The notes under the pieces are model-generated. The model was given only the letters and a program-made list of their open reading frames with translations, was not told the DNA's origin and searched no databases. Both the position numbers and the translations under genes were made by a program. DNA of 64,000 nt from Coriobacteriia bacterium (GTDB lineage: Bacteria > Actinomycetota > Coriobacteriia > Coriobacteriales > UBA8131), in assembly GCA_009784945.1 (NCBI GenBank), contig WQXH01000003.1, positions 1-64,000 of the forward strand, in the 5' to 3' direction. Shown here in pieces: positions 1 through 10,349 of this stretch. How positions within the stretch are numbered: position 1 is the stretch's first letter; the number at the start of each line of letters is the position of its first letter.

Positions 1-3000
1 CAGTGGAGTCAACGGGGCGCTGGTAGAGCTCAAAGCTCACCTCGCTGGGTAGGTCAAAGAAGCTGCCGCCCTCGGTATTGAGTACCTTGCGCACGGGTAC
101 GTCTATGGTCTCGATTTCATTGGAAACAGTCACAGAAGCCTCGGTGTTAGGCTTATCATCTATGTTGCCTCCAACACCGTTGCTGCGTGCTATGCCATAG
201 CCACCCGCACTATAAGAGTAGCCAGGAGGGTTGTAGCCATGAAAGGCGGTATCAAGGCCGCTCGAGCCAATCTCGGTAACGGTATACACAACTTCTGTGC
301 CATTATCCCAGTAGACAGGAAGATCAGTCCACGCCTGGTTCCAAGAGCCAGAGGCATCCAGCGTGAGTGTGTCAACAAAGTCCAGGCCCATGAGCTCGGT
401 CATGGGCACTGTTGCCCCATCAACCTTGGCGCTGATTTTGACTTGTACCGACTCAGGCTGCAGTCCGTAAGCATTATCAAAATCAATCCAGCTCTTGGTA
501 GGCCTCAAATCCATGACGAGCGGGGTGTAGTGGTTATCCACAAAGATGCGGGCGGGCGCAGAGTTGTTAACCTTAACTTGGGCAGGGTCTGAGCTGTTTT
601 CGATAAGAGCGCCGCTTGTATCGGTGTAGTTATACTCTGCTGTGTAGCGGTCAATCCGCTCGATAATACCCTGGACATCGGCGTTGTTGCCCAAGGAAAG
701 CTCCTCTACCTCGTAGACTGCTTCGCTTCCATCAAGGCGGTATTGGGGCAAATTGGCCCAAGTGTGACTCCAGCTGTCTTCTGCAGAAACGGGTACCGTG
801 TCAAGCAATTCCTTGGTAGTGCCCACTACACGTGACAGGCCAAAGATAACCGACTCGGGCCTCAGACCGTCCTGGTTGCCTGCATCTTCCCAATTCTTTT
901 TTACGGTGATGCTACCGTGCGATTGGAAGGTGTTGGAAACAAATGCCGGGGTGCTGGTTGTTCCTACATCATTGCCGTTGACAACGATATAGCCTACTGC
1001 CTCGATTCCTGCTTCGCTTTCTACCACGTCTACATCACCAATCTTGATTTCTTTGATTTTGTACTCGTAGCGCACGCCCTGATTGTTAACAACGGGCAGA
1101 TACTCTATAACACCGTTCCAGATATGCTCATCAGATGACCCAGAGATGGTGACGGTTCTGATTGCATCAAGCCAGGGGTTTTCTTCTGCTTGGCCTGCCT
1201 GCTCGAGGCGATATTGCAGCAAGACCGTAACACTGGGGGGAATCTCGGCATACTCGACCCCATCAAGACCCAACCAGCGCTTTTGAATAAGGATGGAGGT
1301 TGAGTCCATAAGATTGCTTATTTGTATACGTGCCGTATTGCTTGCATTGCAGCTTGTGTCGTCCACCCAAATGGGCATATTGCTGGCGCTGTAGCTGCCT
1401 CCTACGGCTGCGTCACGATAGCCAGCAGAGTAGCCAATTACTCTCTCGGCCAGATAATCGATGTTAGATGGATCCAGGGGAGACTTGGCGGTTTCTATGA
1501 CGCGGTACCTGATTCGCTCCATGCTGGCGTTGGTAGTACCATCGTTCATACGAGCAGGCAGGTCATTCCAGGTAGTGGCCCAAAACCAGCCGGTGTCGTA
1601 TTCGTCTTCGGGTTTCATTTCTACAATTGCTGCTTGACCGTCAAGGATATGAGAAGGAACTACCTCCCACCTGTTGCCCTGAAACCACTGGAGGGTAAAG
1701 TAGATAGAGGTAGGACGAATATTTCTGACTTCGGAGGAGCCAAAGCTTTGATTGATATAGAGGTCATCCCAACGCTGTTTGGTAGCACTGACATTGATGG
1801 TGCGCGGTACATGACGATTGGTGAATTCATATTCCTTGGCCAAGGGAGCAGATGATGCATCAAGGCCTGGGTCGGGCAAGCTCAGGGAGCCCGTAATGGC
1901 TCCGCTGGAATTAAGGCTTCCTCGAAGGTTGCCATTGGAGTCAAAGAGTTCATAACGTGCAATAAAACCCGTGTTGGGAATCACAAAGGACTCGGTTACC
2001 GTGTACTCTGCAAGCTTGTTTTGAGCATTATAGCGAGGCACTTGTACGGTAATTGGGTTCCTATCGGGTGTCATAACAACCGCTATTCTGCGTGTGACGT
2101 CAGCATCGTCAACAATAGTAAAGCTTATTGATGCAGGTCTCACACCGTCTCGATTGTCTTCATCATCCCATGATTTATGTATGGTAAGGGGGATGGTTTC
2201 CAGGGTATTGGATATGGCACCAGAGCCATTGCCACTCACGACAAATTGACCTTGGGCGTCAACCGGCTGAGTGGCATGCCAAGGAACCGGAACTCCATTG
2301 ATGCTGGTTTCAACCAGACGATACGCTCTTGTGTCGCTGGCAGAAGAGCCGTACAGCGGCAGGTTGTTGATTAGAACCGTCATCACGTTGCTCGAGGCTC
2401 CTCTGAGTATGGTGATGAGCTGGCTCTTGGGTATTCTCGTTTGTTTTTGAGAGGATATCTCTCCCACGGTTTCCATGAGAGGAAGCCAAGCCTCAGCGGC
2501 AGCATCATAATACTCAACACCAAAGATTATCTCGCTTGGTAGCAGCATTTCAAGTTGCAGGAGATTAATTGGGCCAGAGATAAGACCTTCAAATTCTTGA
2601 GTGAGCCATGACTTTGTCGTGCTAACAGAACTAGTCCTCAGTGTGTTGGTAAAGCTTGCCCACTCAGCGGTATCGGAGATACTCCTGGTTTTTGCAACCA
2701 GGCTTCCAAGGGGAAGCTCGCCTGCGCCTATTAAGGCCGAACTGCCTCCATTTGCGCTAATGACACTGGTGTAGTGATACGAGCGGCTGGTAGGAAGCTC
2801 AACCACATAGTATAGATAGGAACTGCCATCGTGGGCATAGCGGTAAAGACCACCGCTTTGTTCGGCGCCAGTCATCTGACTACTGATGCCCACACCATCT
2901 TGGCGCGTATGTATCTCAAAAGTCCAGGTGTTTTGGGCGCTCATATTCCAGTCAAGCGTCACTGCACTGGTGATGTCTTCAAGCGATGCCCCATGACCCT

Positions 3001-6000
3001 CTGCCTGTCGATACACCTTAAAGCTGCCTTCAAACTCGGGTGCACCTGGCCTGGTGCTAAAGCCATTGGATTGATCGCTCCAAATCTTGCTGCCGGTGAT
3101 GGAGACGCTCTCCTCATCAATACCCGTGTAGGTATTGACAATGGTGTAGGCAAAGCTGTTGCCTTGGCTTGCGGCGTCGTCTTCTTGAACACTTGCTTCG
3201 TAGCCTGCAAGTGGTGCTTCCATAACAAAGTAGCGGAAGGGATTACCGTTGTAGGCGTATTTGGGAAGCCCTGAAAAGACTATGCTTTGACCAAGACCGT
3301 TGGGGTCGTAGGTAATCTGTTGAGGATTGGCAAAGCTGCCTCCCTCCACAACCTTTACCCAGCTGGCGTCTACCAGTTCTGCGCCTATGAGCCCGGAGCC
3401 AACCAGATCGTTGCCATCTTCATCGGTGGCAACTCTCCAGAGCTCTATGCTTGCCCGGGGATACAAACCGGGGCTTAAGTCTTGACGCATGTTGACCCAG
3501 TCTTTGTTGACGCTCACGCTTACGAGGTCGTCATCAGTAAGGTCATCTATCGTCTTATAACTATTGGTTACCGTCATGGTAAATGAATCATAGCTGGGCT
3601 CCAGGTAACCCGCAGTGACGTTGCCGTCTGGTCCACCAATAATCTCAACGTAGTTGTCCTCGTTGCCTTCTTGGATGACCTCAACGGCCATGTAGCGAAT
3701 AAAGACTCCATATCGGTCATATTTATCTAAGGACACCACATTTTGATTGGCATCCACAAAGATGAAGTCTCTTTTGTTGCGCTCTAAGGTTACAACCGCC
3801 TCGCCGGTGGCGCTATAAAGGAAGTCTCCCAGTGGGTCGTCCCACGTATATACCTTGAGCTGCAAATTAACCGAAGGAAGGTCTGACCCAGAAATGCCAG
3901 CGGGTACGTTTTTCCATACCTTTTGTCCTGACATGCGTCTTTCGCCTACGCGCAGGTTTTCTACCGAACCTCCAAAGTGTATGTAGCCGTCGGAGGTTTC
4001 AAAACCTGTGGATTTGTACATGGTAACCCCGGGCGCTACTGCTTCGAGAGAAGGAACAGTCAGCTCTTGCAGGTTGTCACTTAAGAGAGTGCTGTTATAA
4101 GGCTCGCCACTGTTGAAATACGTTGACTCGTACTCACCGGGATAGTCCATGATCTCTTTGACGTAATAGATTATCTCCTTGCCGCCCTCATCATAGCGCG
4201 GCAGTCCATCATAGATACACTGCCATGCGTAGTCGTTAAAGTCGTCTCCAGAGGTAGTCCAGTTAGCCTGGACATCCAGGGGAGTCTCCATTCCATCAGC
4301 GTATTGAAAGAGCTGAAAGTAAAAGTCGGGGCGCTGGCGCAAAGCGTTTTCGCTTGCAGATTCATCCGTGCCATCGGTGCGCAGCACGTCACGCCAGATT
4401 TTGTAGGCTACAAAGTTGATGGTTTCGCTGCGCTGATTGGTAAAGCCAAAGCTGTACTCGTCGGGTTGGGGTGCCGTGAGGCCAGGCATATGCTCACCGT
4501 AGATGCGCCGCTCCTCAGAAGAAACGGTATAGAGGTGCCTGTCATCCAGTTCATAGGAACTGCCGCCTCTTCCCAGGGGATGCACTGTCCCTGTTTCGGT
4601 TTCGGTAATAGCAGTTTCATAGGCATAGTAGTAATAGAGCACGCCGTTGGTGTCATACTTAGGCAAGCCTTCGAGTCGCTTGGTCCACGGCTTGTCTTCT
4701 GTACCATCCAAGATGATGGTTTGATAGAGACTCTCTTCTGTAGAGTTGGCCTGACGGCGAGTGATTTCAATGGTAAGCGCCTGGGAAACAACCGTATGGT
4801 GGTCATCGTCAATCCAGGTCTTGGCGAGGTCAATATTTACTGTGCCCTCGCGCACATTGCGAAATGTGTAGTTGCGCCCATCTGAGTTGAGCTGTGCCCA
4901 GGATGAATAGGAGTGCTCGTTGGTGGTAACGGTGCCCATAGGCATTGACGATGCGCCAGGAACAAGGGCAGTAATCGTAGGATCAAGAAAATCAACAGCA
5001 TACGTTGTTCCCTCGCTCACCATGCTTACTTCTCGGAGCATGAAATCTGAGTAAAGGGCTTGCGAGCCGCTTGTTGCGCCCCAGGTAGTCCGGGCATAAT
5101 CATCGATTCTTATCCAAGCTCTCCAGTCATTACCATAAGTAAGCGTGGCAGTTGCACCCTGCACCAAAGTCCAGTTGCCCGTCCATTCCCACTCGCCTGT
5201 CTCGTCACCCTTCACCTTATCCTTGGCATAGAGCTGTACGACAACATTGCCGCGACACGCTTCGTCACCGTCGTCTGCCCAAACCTTCTGAGCAATGACA
5301 TACCTGGCGTCGCTGGTGTTGACAATGGGGGTATTGGTTATGGTTGTTTGTAAAATGCCATACTCAACGCCGTTTATGTCGGTGTCAGTTGTTCGGTTGT
5401 TTGTATAACCAACAGAGTAGCCCAGTGGCGCGGTTTCTTGATTGGCAGCGGGCGTAGCCTCTGTGATGTCATAGCGGATAATTCTCCCCATCTGGTCAAA
5501 GCGATCAAAGCTGCCTAGATAATAGAAACCTTCTAGTGCCTGCTGCTCTGTGGTAAAGGGTTTGCTTACAGAAGCAGCCCTGTCTGAGTTAATGTAGAGC
5601 GTGAGGTTTTGTGGGTTATTGTCTGTCCAGATTTTTCTCACATATACCTCGGTTTGACCAATAAGGGAGTTGCTGATGAACACATCACCATTGCTGTTTG
5701 TGGTATAGGTGGCGCGGTAAGAAAATGGTGCTATTGAATATTCCTGGCTGTCATTGCCTGCCTCCAGCTCTTCTGCACCCAGATCTACGGTAGCTCCATT
5801 AACCGTGACGCTTGCCTCACGGAAGCGGTACTCGTACAGCAGACCTTCTTCACTATACTCTGGAAGGCTAAAGGAGCAGCTTTGCTGAGTAGTGGCTGCG
5901 CCAAAGCCGCTCATCGTTTGAGAGCTTGCTTCTTCCCATGCGCCATCTGTGCCACTGATTTTGCGCTCCGCAACTATGGTGACAGAGGCATCCATGCTGG

Positions 6001-9000
6001 GAACAGCTTGGGCATACCAGGTTTTATTAACGGTTTGCTCCACGGTGCCAATACGGCGGTTTTGCAGCGTGCCTCCATTGTAGAGAACACTTCCTCCCAG
6101 GCCGCTCATGCCTTCGGGGTAGCTGAAAATCTGGCTATAGTTGTCCGTGCCTGCACCGCTGAGCACTTCTCTTACGAAGTAAATGTACTCATTGCCTTCG
6201 TTATCAAAGCGTGGCAGTCCGTCTTTTGGATAAGAGGCAAGCGTCGAGAAGTCTATGGAGTACTCGCCGCCAGAAGGATAGCTCGCCAAAGGCATTGACA
6301 GACCCGACACCGGAATGGCTGTGGTAAAGCTACGTCCTGGAACATCGGGGTAACGATAGAGGGTGAGTGTACCCCCTGGACGAGTCTCGGTGCCATCGTC
6401 TTGCCATACTTTGGTCATGTTGAAATTGGCCGTGTCGCTGAGCGTAAAGAGTATGGTGCCGCCCTCATAGGCTGCTTGTGAGTTTTGTACAAAGTTTCCT
6501 TTGTTTCTATAGGAGGAGGCATATTCTGCGCTGCTGTCGTTTGGTAGAGAGTTATACTCTGCCAAGTCCATAGTGCTGTCCACCGCTTTAACATAGTAGG
6601 TATACAGCAGGTGATTGGGATGAAAGTGAGGAAGTCCGCTGATTTCAAGCTGCCAGTTGGCACCGCTCGTATCTATCTGAACCATATCGCCCAGCTCGGA
6701 GAGCAGACCCACTACTTCTTCATGGGTGTTGGCACCCTCAGTATAGATACGATAAAGCATGAGGTTTGGCTTGATGTCGTCTTCACCAAGGCGCGTGTTA
6801 TTTTTGTTAAGGGCATCCTTCCAGGCTATCTCTGCCGTATAGACAACGTTAAGGGTATTGTTGACCGAAAGCGGGCCTGTCTGCTCAGTCAGGTAGTGCT
6901 GTTTAAAGACCGGGTCATCGATGACCTGGGCAAAGGTATAGCTCAGCTTGAGTGACTCAACCAGCTCACCGTATTCGTTGACTTTGTTAAAGCTGGCAGG
7001 AAGAGAAAAGTCATATCTCCAGATTCTTCCGGTGTTGGTTAGGGTTGGACCAATGTCTATGCCCAGTTCTGCCCACTCAGACAAAACCTCAGGGGTAAGC
7101 AGCCGCGGCTCATCTTCGCCCTCGAGCGTAAAGTAGATTTCAATGTCTACGTCAGCTGGCAAGGGGCGATGACCGTCGGCACCATCGTTATCTATCCAAT
7201 TAATGGTAAAAATATAATCTGTGCCCGCGGTAAAGCCAACCGTCAACTTTTCAACGTAGGTGTTAGTGATAGTGCCGCCTGTGTAGGCGTAGCCGGTCTC
7301 TTCTTCAAAGCCTTCGGCTACATTGGTGTAGGACACTTCGTAGCCAGGGGCGTTGTCTTCTATGATTTGAACGCGGTATATGATTTCTTCGCCCGTCTCG
7401 GGGTTGTGAGAGAGTAGGTCTTTAAAGGAAACCTCCTTGCTCAGTGGCCCCAGGATGGTTGTGGTGGTCGTAGGAAGGTAGCCACTGTGCGCAGCTTCAA
7501 GAGTGCTCAGCTCTACTTTGACACCGGCAGGTGTGCCCGAGGGTATCTCACCTTCATTGTCAGGGTCTGCGTCGATGACGTAGGTAGCATGAAAATCAAC
7601 CAGGCTCACCAGCGTGATGTCTACTGGAACCAAAAGGGGAGTGCTGCCGTCTCCAACAAGCACGCCGCCTGAGTAGTAGAACTGCTTGGTGTCCAAAGCG
7701 TTATAGATGGTCTTAGCCACACGTACGGTGTACTCAAGTTGTCCGCTTGCGTCAACAGTGGGGAGTTCGCCAAATGAGTAGGTGCCAAGAGGCCCATTGA
7801 GAATTGCCGTGGCACCGCTTAAGAGGACTCCATTTTCGTAGAGCTCTATAGTGTATTGGCTCTGGAAGGTTGCGAGGTCGAGTCCCATCAAATTGAGCTT
7901 GCCACCAACATAGATATAGTCGACATCATCGTTCATGGGGCTTATTTCATTGAAAGATTGAAATGCCAGTGGCTCGGCCAGTGGCTGGGCAAGCGCAAAA
8001 GGCTCATCTATAGCAAGAGGTCCATCTAGAGGCTCATCTATTGGTTCACCTGCAGCAAGTGGCTCGTATGCTATTAAAGTGTTAATTGCTATGAGTGCCT
8101 CTTGGTTAGAAGTTAAGAGTTCGGTGCTGTAGTCCTCACTAAAGCTCTCTAAGCTTACGATTTGCTCAAAGGCATAGGTAATGGGCGTAGAGCTTACGAG
8201 CCTGTTACTCTCTACTGAAACAATCTCGCCATCCAGCTCTTCTTGCCCTTTGGCCCACTGGTAGGTAAGTAACGTTTCAGGAAGCCCTTTATAAGAGTAG
8301 CTCCAAGCCCGGGAGTCTTCCTCTCTTGGAAGAATGCCAGTAAAGGTTTGCTCTACTCCCCAGTTTTTCAATACCTCTTGTGTGAGCTCGCGAAATGACA
8401 GCCCGCCATCGAGCGAGTAGGTGAGCCCGATGGCCACTTGGTTTGATGCAGGGCGCTTGCCTGCGCTATTAGAATCGTCTTGCCAAAGGATGCTAATATC
8501 CAGGTCAATTGTGTCTTTTGTAACCAGAGAGAAGCCAGTCTCTGATTCGAGTTCTGGCTCAGAATCTGGCTGCTCGTCTGTGGTGATGCCAAACAGACTT
8601 GAGAAGAAGTCAGAGATAGCAGCAAAAAAGCCGCCGCTTTCTGACGACTCATCATTTGTGACTTCATTATCTTCTGCGAGCACTTTGTCTGACTCTTCTT
8701 TAGTCTCCGATGCCAAAGCTGCCTCTGGCGCATCGGCCTCGGGTGCATCATCTTCTGTTACATCAACTTCTGCTGAAAGAGGACTGTTGATAATCGTTCC
8801 TCCAGAAAACACCTTATCAAACGTGTCAGCATTGGGTTCAGTGTTTTGGTAGTGCACTACATAGCCAGCGTCGTTATCTGTGATCTGAGCTGCGTAGGTT
8901 ATTTTGTTACCCGTGAGAGGGTGGTAGGAAGGAAGCTCCTCGGTAACAGAAAACTGTGAGCCACTCTCCAAAGCGATATATTTTTGAGAGATGGTAAAAC

Positions 9001-9907
9001 TACCATCAGTTCCATCAATCGCGCTCAGTGCTGCAACAGTGCTTTTGGGCGCATCAGCATTTGCCGTATTAAGTACATATTCAAAGACAAAGCTTTCAAG
9101 ATCTACTAAAACGATGTCTGCTGGTCTGCCTCCAGGATTATTGCCCTCACCGATAATCTGTCCTCCCCAAACAAAGTATTGCATGAAGCTAGGGGGAGTG
9201 CCAACCTGGTGGGTGGCCTTTGCTCGCACCGTATAGACTTGATGGGGGGCTGGGCTGTTGCCCTCAGGGCTGCCCCTAAATGAAAAACTCCATACCTGTC
9301 CGTTTGCGCTGCCCTGCGAACGCTCTTCAGAGTATTCAAACAGGAGATTATAATTGCCAGTAGGCACACCATTAACAAGCAGTTCAAGTTCAAACGCCGC
9401 AACAGAAACGCCATAGAGGGTAACAAAGCCCTGGGCAACAACCGCATCGCCTGATTGAGAGCCTTGCTGATTTGTGTCTGTTAGTGAGGAGGCTTCACTG
9501 GCATCTTCATCAAAGATAGCATTTGGTGATCCGTCTGATTCCTGAGTAGCTCCTTGGGCACCTTCTTCACTGGCAACCTCATTTGATTCGCCAGACTGCG
9601 TGGGCGCTTCTTGGGTGTGCTCTTCTGAGACAGCCTCTGCTATTGAGTCTGTTTGCAAAGGAGCTTCCTGAGCAGCTTCTTCGTAAGCAGCCTCTGTTGG
9701 TTCGTCTGATTGCTCTGACTCAGAGGCAGGCAGTGTGCTGCTTTCCTCTTCAAGCGCAATGCTTTCATTGCTCAAAGGGTCGATAGCTACGCTGCCATAG
9801 GCAAAGGCGCCTGTTGGCACCAGCTGAAATGTCAGTAGGCCCGCCAAGAGCATGGCAAAAAATCGTTTTGTACGATGGTGAGTTCTTCTTTTCTTAAGGT
9901 TCTTCAT
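1..9907 (-). CDS. Giant secreted Cna-B-repeat surface protein (partial, C-terminus beyond left edge)
   Basis: One open frame of 3302 codons with no stop in the window; start ATG at 9907-9905 with AGGAGAG just upstream. Start and left edge are in the same frame, and all nine minus-strand ORFs the track lists here lie in a different single frame, as expected for shadows. Residues 1-36 are a signal peptide (KRR-rich start, hydrophobic core, cleavage near GAFA). A Ser/Glu/Gln-rich stretch follows to about residue 130, and acidic linkers lie near 380-440 and 610-650 (repeats of EPLA/IDEP). From about residue 460 onward there are 17-19 imperfect modules of 110-170 residues opening with KxWxD...RP (TKVWQDDGTETRPGG, KNWEDAGNQDGLRPES) and closing with YxVxE-type strands. 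This is typical of Cna-B domains, which in known proteins form stabilising Lys-Asn/Asp isopeptide bonds. Probable role: a stalk-like adhesin. An LPXTG anchor would lie outside the window. Missing from the ORF track only because it lacks a stop. Confidence 0.93.
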   Translation of the reverse strand, partial: MKNLKKRRTHHRTKRFFAMLLAGLLTFQLVPTGAFAYGSVAIDPLSNESIALEEESSTLPASESEQSDEPTEAAYEEAAQEAPLQTDSIAEAVSEEHTQEAPTQSGESNEVASEEGAQGATQESDGSPNAIFDEDASEASSLTDTNQQGSQSGDAVVAQGFVTLYGVSVAAFELELLVNGVPTGNYNLLFEYSEERSQGSANGQVWSFSFRGSPEGNSPAPHQVYTVRAKATHQVGTPPSFMQYFVWGGQIIGEGNNPGGRPADIVLVDLESFVFEYVLNTANADAPKSTVAALSAIDGTDGSFTISQKYIALESGSQFSVTEELPSYHPLTGNKITYAAQITDNDAGYVVHYQNTEPNADTFDKVFSGGTIINSPLSAEVDVTEDDAPEADAPEAALASETKEESDKVLAEDNEVTNDESSESGGFFAAISDFFSSLFGITTDEQPDSEPELESETGFSLVTKDTIDLDISILWQDDSNSAGKRPASNQVAIGLTYSLDGGLSFRELTQEVLKNWGVEQTFTGILPREEDSRAWSYSYKGLPETLLTYQWAKGQEELDGEIVSVESNRLVSSTPITYAFEQIVSLESFSEDYSTELLTSNQEALIAINTLIAYEPLAAGEPIDEPLDGPLAIDEPFALAQPLAEPLAFQSFNEISPMNDDVDYIYVGGKLNLMGLDLATFQSQYTIELYENGVLLSGATAILNGPLGTYSFGELPTVDASGQLEYTVRVAKTIYNALDTKQFYYSGGVLVGDGSTPLLVPVDITLVSLVDFHATYVIDADPDNEGEIPSGTPAGVKVELSTLEAAHSGYLPTTTTTILGPLSKEVSFKDLLSHNPETGEEIIYRVQIIEDNAPGYEVSYTNVAEGFEEETGYAYTGGTITNTYVEKLTVGFTAGTDYIFTINWIDNDGADGHRPLPADVDIEIYFTLEGEDEPRLLTPEVLSEWAELGIDIGPTLTNTGRIWRYDFSLPASFNKVNEYGELVESLKLSYTFAQVIDDPVFKQHYLTEQTGPLSVNNTLNVVYTAEIAWKDALNKNNTRLGEDDIKPNLMLYRIYTEGANTHEEVVGLLSELGDMVQIDTSGANWQLEISGLPHFHPNHLLYTYYVKAVDSTMDLAEYNSLPNDSSAEYASSYRNKGNFVQNSQAAYEGGTILFTLSDTANFNMTKVWQDDGTETRPGGTLTLYRYPDVPGRSFTTAIPVSGLSMPLASYPSGGEYSIDFSTLASYPKDGLPRFDNEGNEYIYFVREVLSGAGTDNYSQIFSYPEGMSGLGGSVLYNGGTLQNRRIGTVEQTVNKTWYAQAVPSMDASVTIVAERKISGTDGAWEEASSQTMSGFGAATTQQSCSFSLPEYSEEGLLYEYRFREASVTVNGATVDLGAEELEAGNDSQEYSIAPFSYRATYTTNSNGDVFISNSLIGQTEVYVRKIWTDNNPQNLTLYINSDRAASVSKPFTTEQQALEGFYYLGSFDRFDQMGRIIRYDITEATPAANQETAPLGYSVGYTNNRTTDTDINGVEYGILQTTITNTPIVNTSDARYVIAQKVWADDGDEACRGNVVVQLYAKDKVKGDETGEWEWTGNWTLVQGATATLTYGNDWRAWIRIDDYARTTWGATSGSQALYSDFMLREVSMVSEGTTYAVDFLDPTITALVPGASSMPMGTVTTNEHSYSSWAQLNSDGRNYTFRNVREGTVNIDLAKTWIDDDHHTVVSQALTIEITRRQANSTEESLYQTIILDGTEDKPWTKRLEGLPKYDTNGVLYYYYAYETAITETETGTVHPLGRGGSSYELDDRHLYTVSSEERRIYGEHMPGLTAPQPDEYSFGFTNQRSETINFVAYKIWRDVLRTDGTDESASENALRQRPDFYFQLFQYADGMETPLDVQANWTTSGDDFNDYAWQCIYDGLPRYDEGGKEIIYYVKEIMDYPGEYESTYFNSGEPYNSTLLSDNLQELTVPSLEAVAPGVTMYKSTGFETSDGYIHFGGSVENLRVGERRMSGQKVWKNVPAGISGSDLPSVNLQLKVYTWDDPLGDFLYSATGEAVVTLERNKRDFIFVDANQNVVSLDKYDRYGVFIRYMAVEVIQEGNEDNYVEIIGGPDGNVTAGYLEPSYDSFTMTVTNSYKTIDDLTDDDLVSVSVNKDWVNMRQDLSPGLYPRASIELWRVATDEDGNDLVGSGLIGAELVDASWVKVVEGGSFANPQQITYDPNGLGQSIVFSGLPKYAYNGNPFRYFVMEAPLAGYEASVQEDDAASQGNSFAYTIVNTYTGIDEESVSITGSKIWSDQSNGFSTRPGAPEFEGSFKVYRQAEGHGASLEDITSAVTLDWNMSAQNTWTFEIHTRQDGVGISSQMTGAEQSGGLYRYAHDGSSYLYYVVELPTSRSYHYTSVISANGGSSALIGAGELPLGSLVAKTRSISDTAEWASFTNTLRTSSVSTTKSWLTQEFEGLISGPINLLQLEMLLPSEIIFGVEYYDAAAEAWLPLMETVGEISSQKQTRIPKSQLITILRGASSNVMTVLINNLPLYGSSASDTRAYRLVETSINGVPVPWHATQPVDAQGQFVVSGNGSGAISNTLETIPLTIHKSWDDEDNRDGVRPASISFTIVDDADVTRRIAVVMTPDRNPITVQVPRYNAQNKLAEYTVTESFVIPNTGFIARYELFDSNGNLRGSLNSSGAITGSLSLPDPGLDASSAPLAKEYEFTNRHVPRTINVSATKQRWDDLYINQSFGSSEVRNIRPTSIYFTLQWFQGNRWEVVPSHILDGQAAIVEMKPEDEYDTGWFWATTWNDLPARMNDGTTNASMERIRYRVIETAKSPLDPSNIDYLAERVIGYSAGYRDAAVGGSYSASNMPIWVDDTSCNASNTARIQISNLMDSTSILIQKRWLGLDGVEYAEIPPSVTVLLQYRLEQAGQAEENPWLDAIRTVTISGSSDEHIWNGVIEYLPVVNNQGVRYEYKIKEIKIGDVDVVESEAGIEAVGYIVVNGNDVGTTSTPAFVSNTFQSHGSITVKKNWEDAGNQDGLRPESVIFGLSRVVGTTKELLDTVPVSAEDSWSHTWANLPQYRLDGSEAVYEVEELSLGNNADVQGIIERIDRYTAEYNYTDTSGALIENSSDPAQVKVNNSAPARIFVDNHYTPLVMDLRPTKSWIDFDNAYGLQPESVQVKISAKVDGATVPMTELMGLDFVDTLTLDASGSWNQAWTDLPVYWDNGTEVVYTVTEIGSSGLDTAFHGYNPPGYSYSAGGYGIARSNGVGGNIDDKPNTEASVTVSNEIETIDVPVRKVLNTEGGSFFDLPSEVSFELYQRPVDST

Positions 9908-9985
9908 GGTCTCTCCTGCCCTCGTTCCTTGCAGTCGACAGATACTCGAGCCCACCCGTGCTCTGAATCTTGTCGATTTCTAACG

Positions 9986-10013
9986 GTAATACTGTTGTGA
10001 GCAAAAAGCCCAA
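9986..10013 (-). promoter_or_regulatory. Possible promoter of the giant surface protein
   Basis: Read on the minus strand, TTGGGC is followed after 16 bases by TATTAC, about 80 bases before the start codon. The match to consensus is only moderate and it is proposed from position alone. Confidence 0.25.
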
Positions 10014-10067
10014 CAGCACGTCATTTACCCTTGACTCTGCTAGATATTACTGTTTTCTTCTGTTGGG
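10009..10067. repeat. Inverted repeat CCCAACAG/CTGTTGGG in divergent spacer
   Basis: Eight-base arms CCCAACAG and CTGTTGGG are separated by 43 bases in the 442-bp spacer between the adhesin gene and the divergent toxin-antitoxin operon. It overlaps the proposed adhesin -35 box, so it could be an operator. The rest of the spacer (about 10070-10280) shows no convincing gene; the track ORF at 9970-10197 has no ribosome binding site. Confidence 0.3.
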
Positions 10068-10287
10068 TAGTGCGCATAATACCCAGACCCCTCCCCTCAG
10101 GATACCCACAAGGAGAGGAACTGATACACTACAACGTACATTTCTCCTGCATGTTAGCAAGGGGCTAGAGGATCACGAGCCCGAGCTACATGGGTAGATT
10201 ATAACTTCTGCGCAAAAAAATCCTATTATCTTCACTAAATCTCCATAAACCTCAGGGGATACAATGGAAACCTACCCCCACTGGTCG

Positions 10288-10318
10288 CATTGTGGCTGTA
10301 CCTACAATGTGGTAACAT
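10288..10318 (+). promoter_or_regulatory. Promoter and operator-like palindrome of the RHH/PIN operon
   Basis: TTGTGG (10290-10295), a 17-base spacer and TAACAT (10313-10318) form a reasonable promoter 32 bases before the antitoxin start. An inverted repeat CATTGT...ACAATG (10288-10293 and 10304-10309) overlaps the -35 box and spacer. Ribbon-helix-helix antitoxins usually repress their own operon by binding such palindromes, so autoregulation is inferred. Confidence 0.5.
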
Positions 10319-10349
10319 TAAACAAGAATAATAGAGAGAGGAAAAGCAG

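Noticed and set aside
239-9786. Plus-strand ORFs (1322-1855, 2831-3274, 4304-4885, 8421-8852 and others) and nine minus-strand ORFs
   Set aside because: All are shadows of the giant minus-strand frame, which gives a signal peptide and regular Cna-B modules; the minus ORFs all lie in one other frame and none has a recognisable domain.
9970-10197. ORF of 75 codons in the adhesin/antitoxin spacer
   Set aside because: No ribosome binding site, no domain pattern, and it overlaps proposed regulatory sequences.
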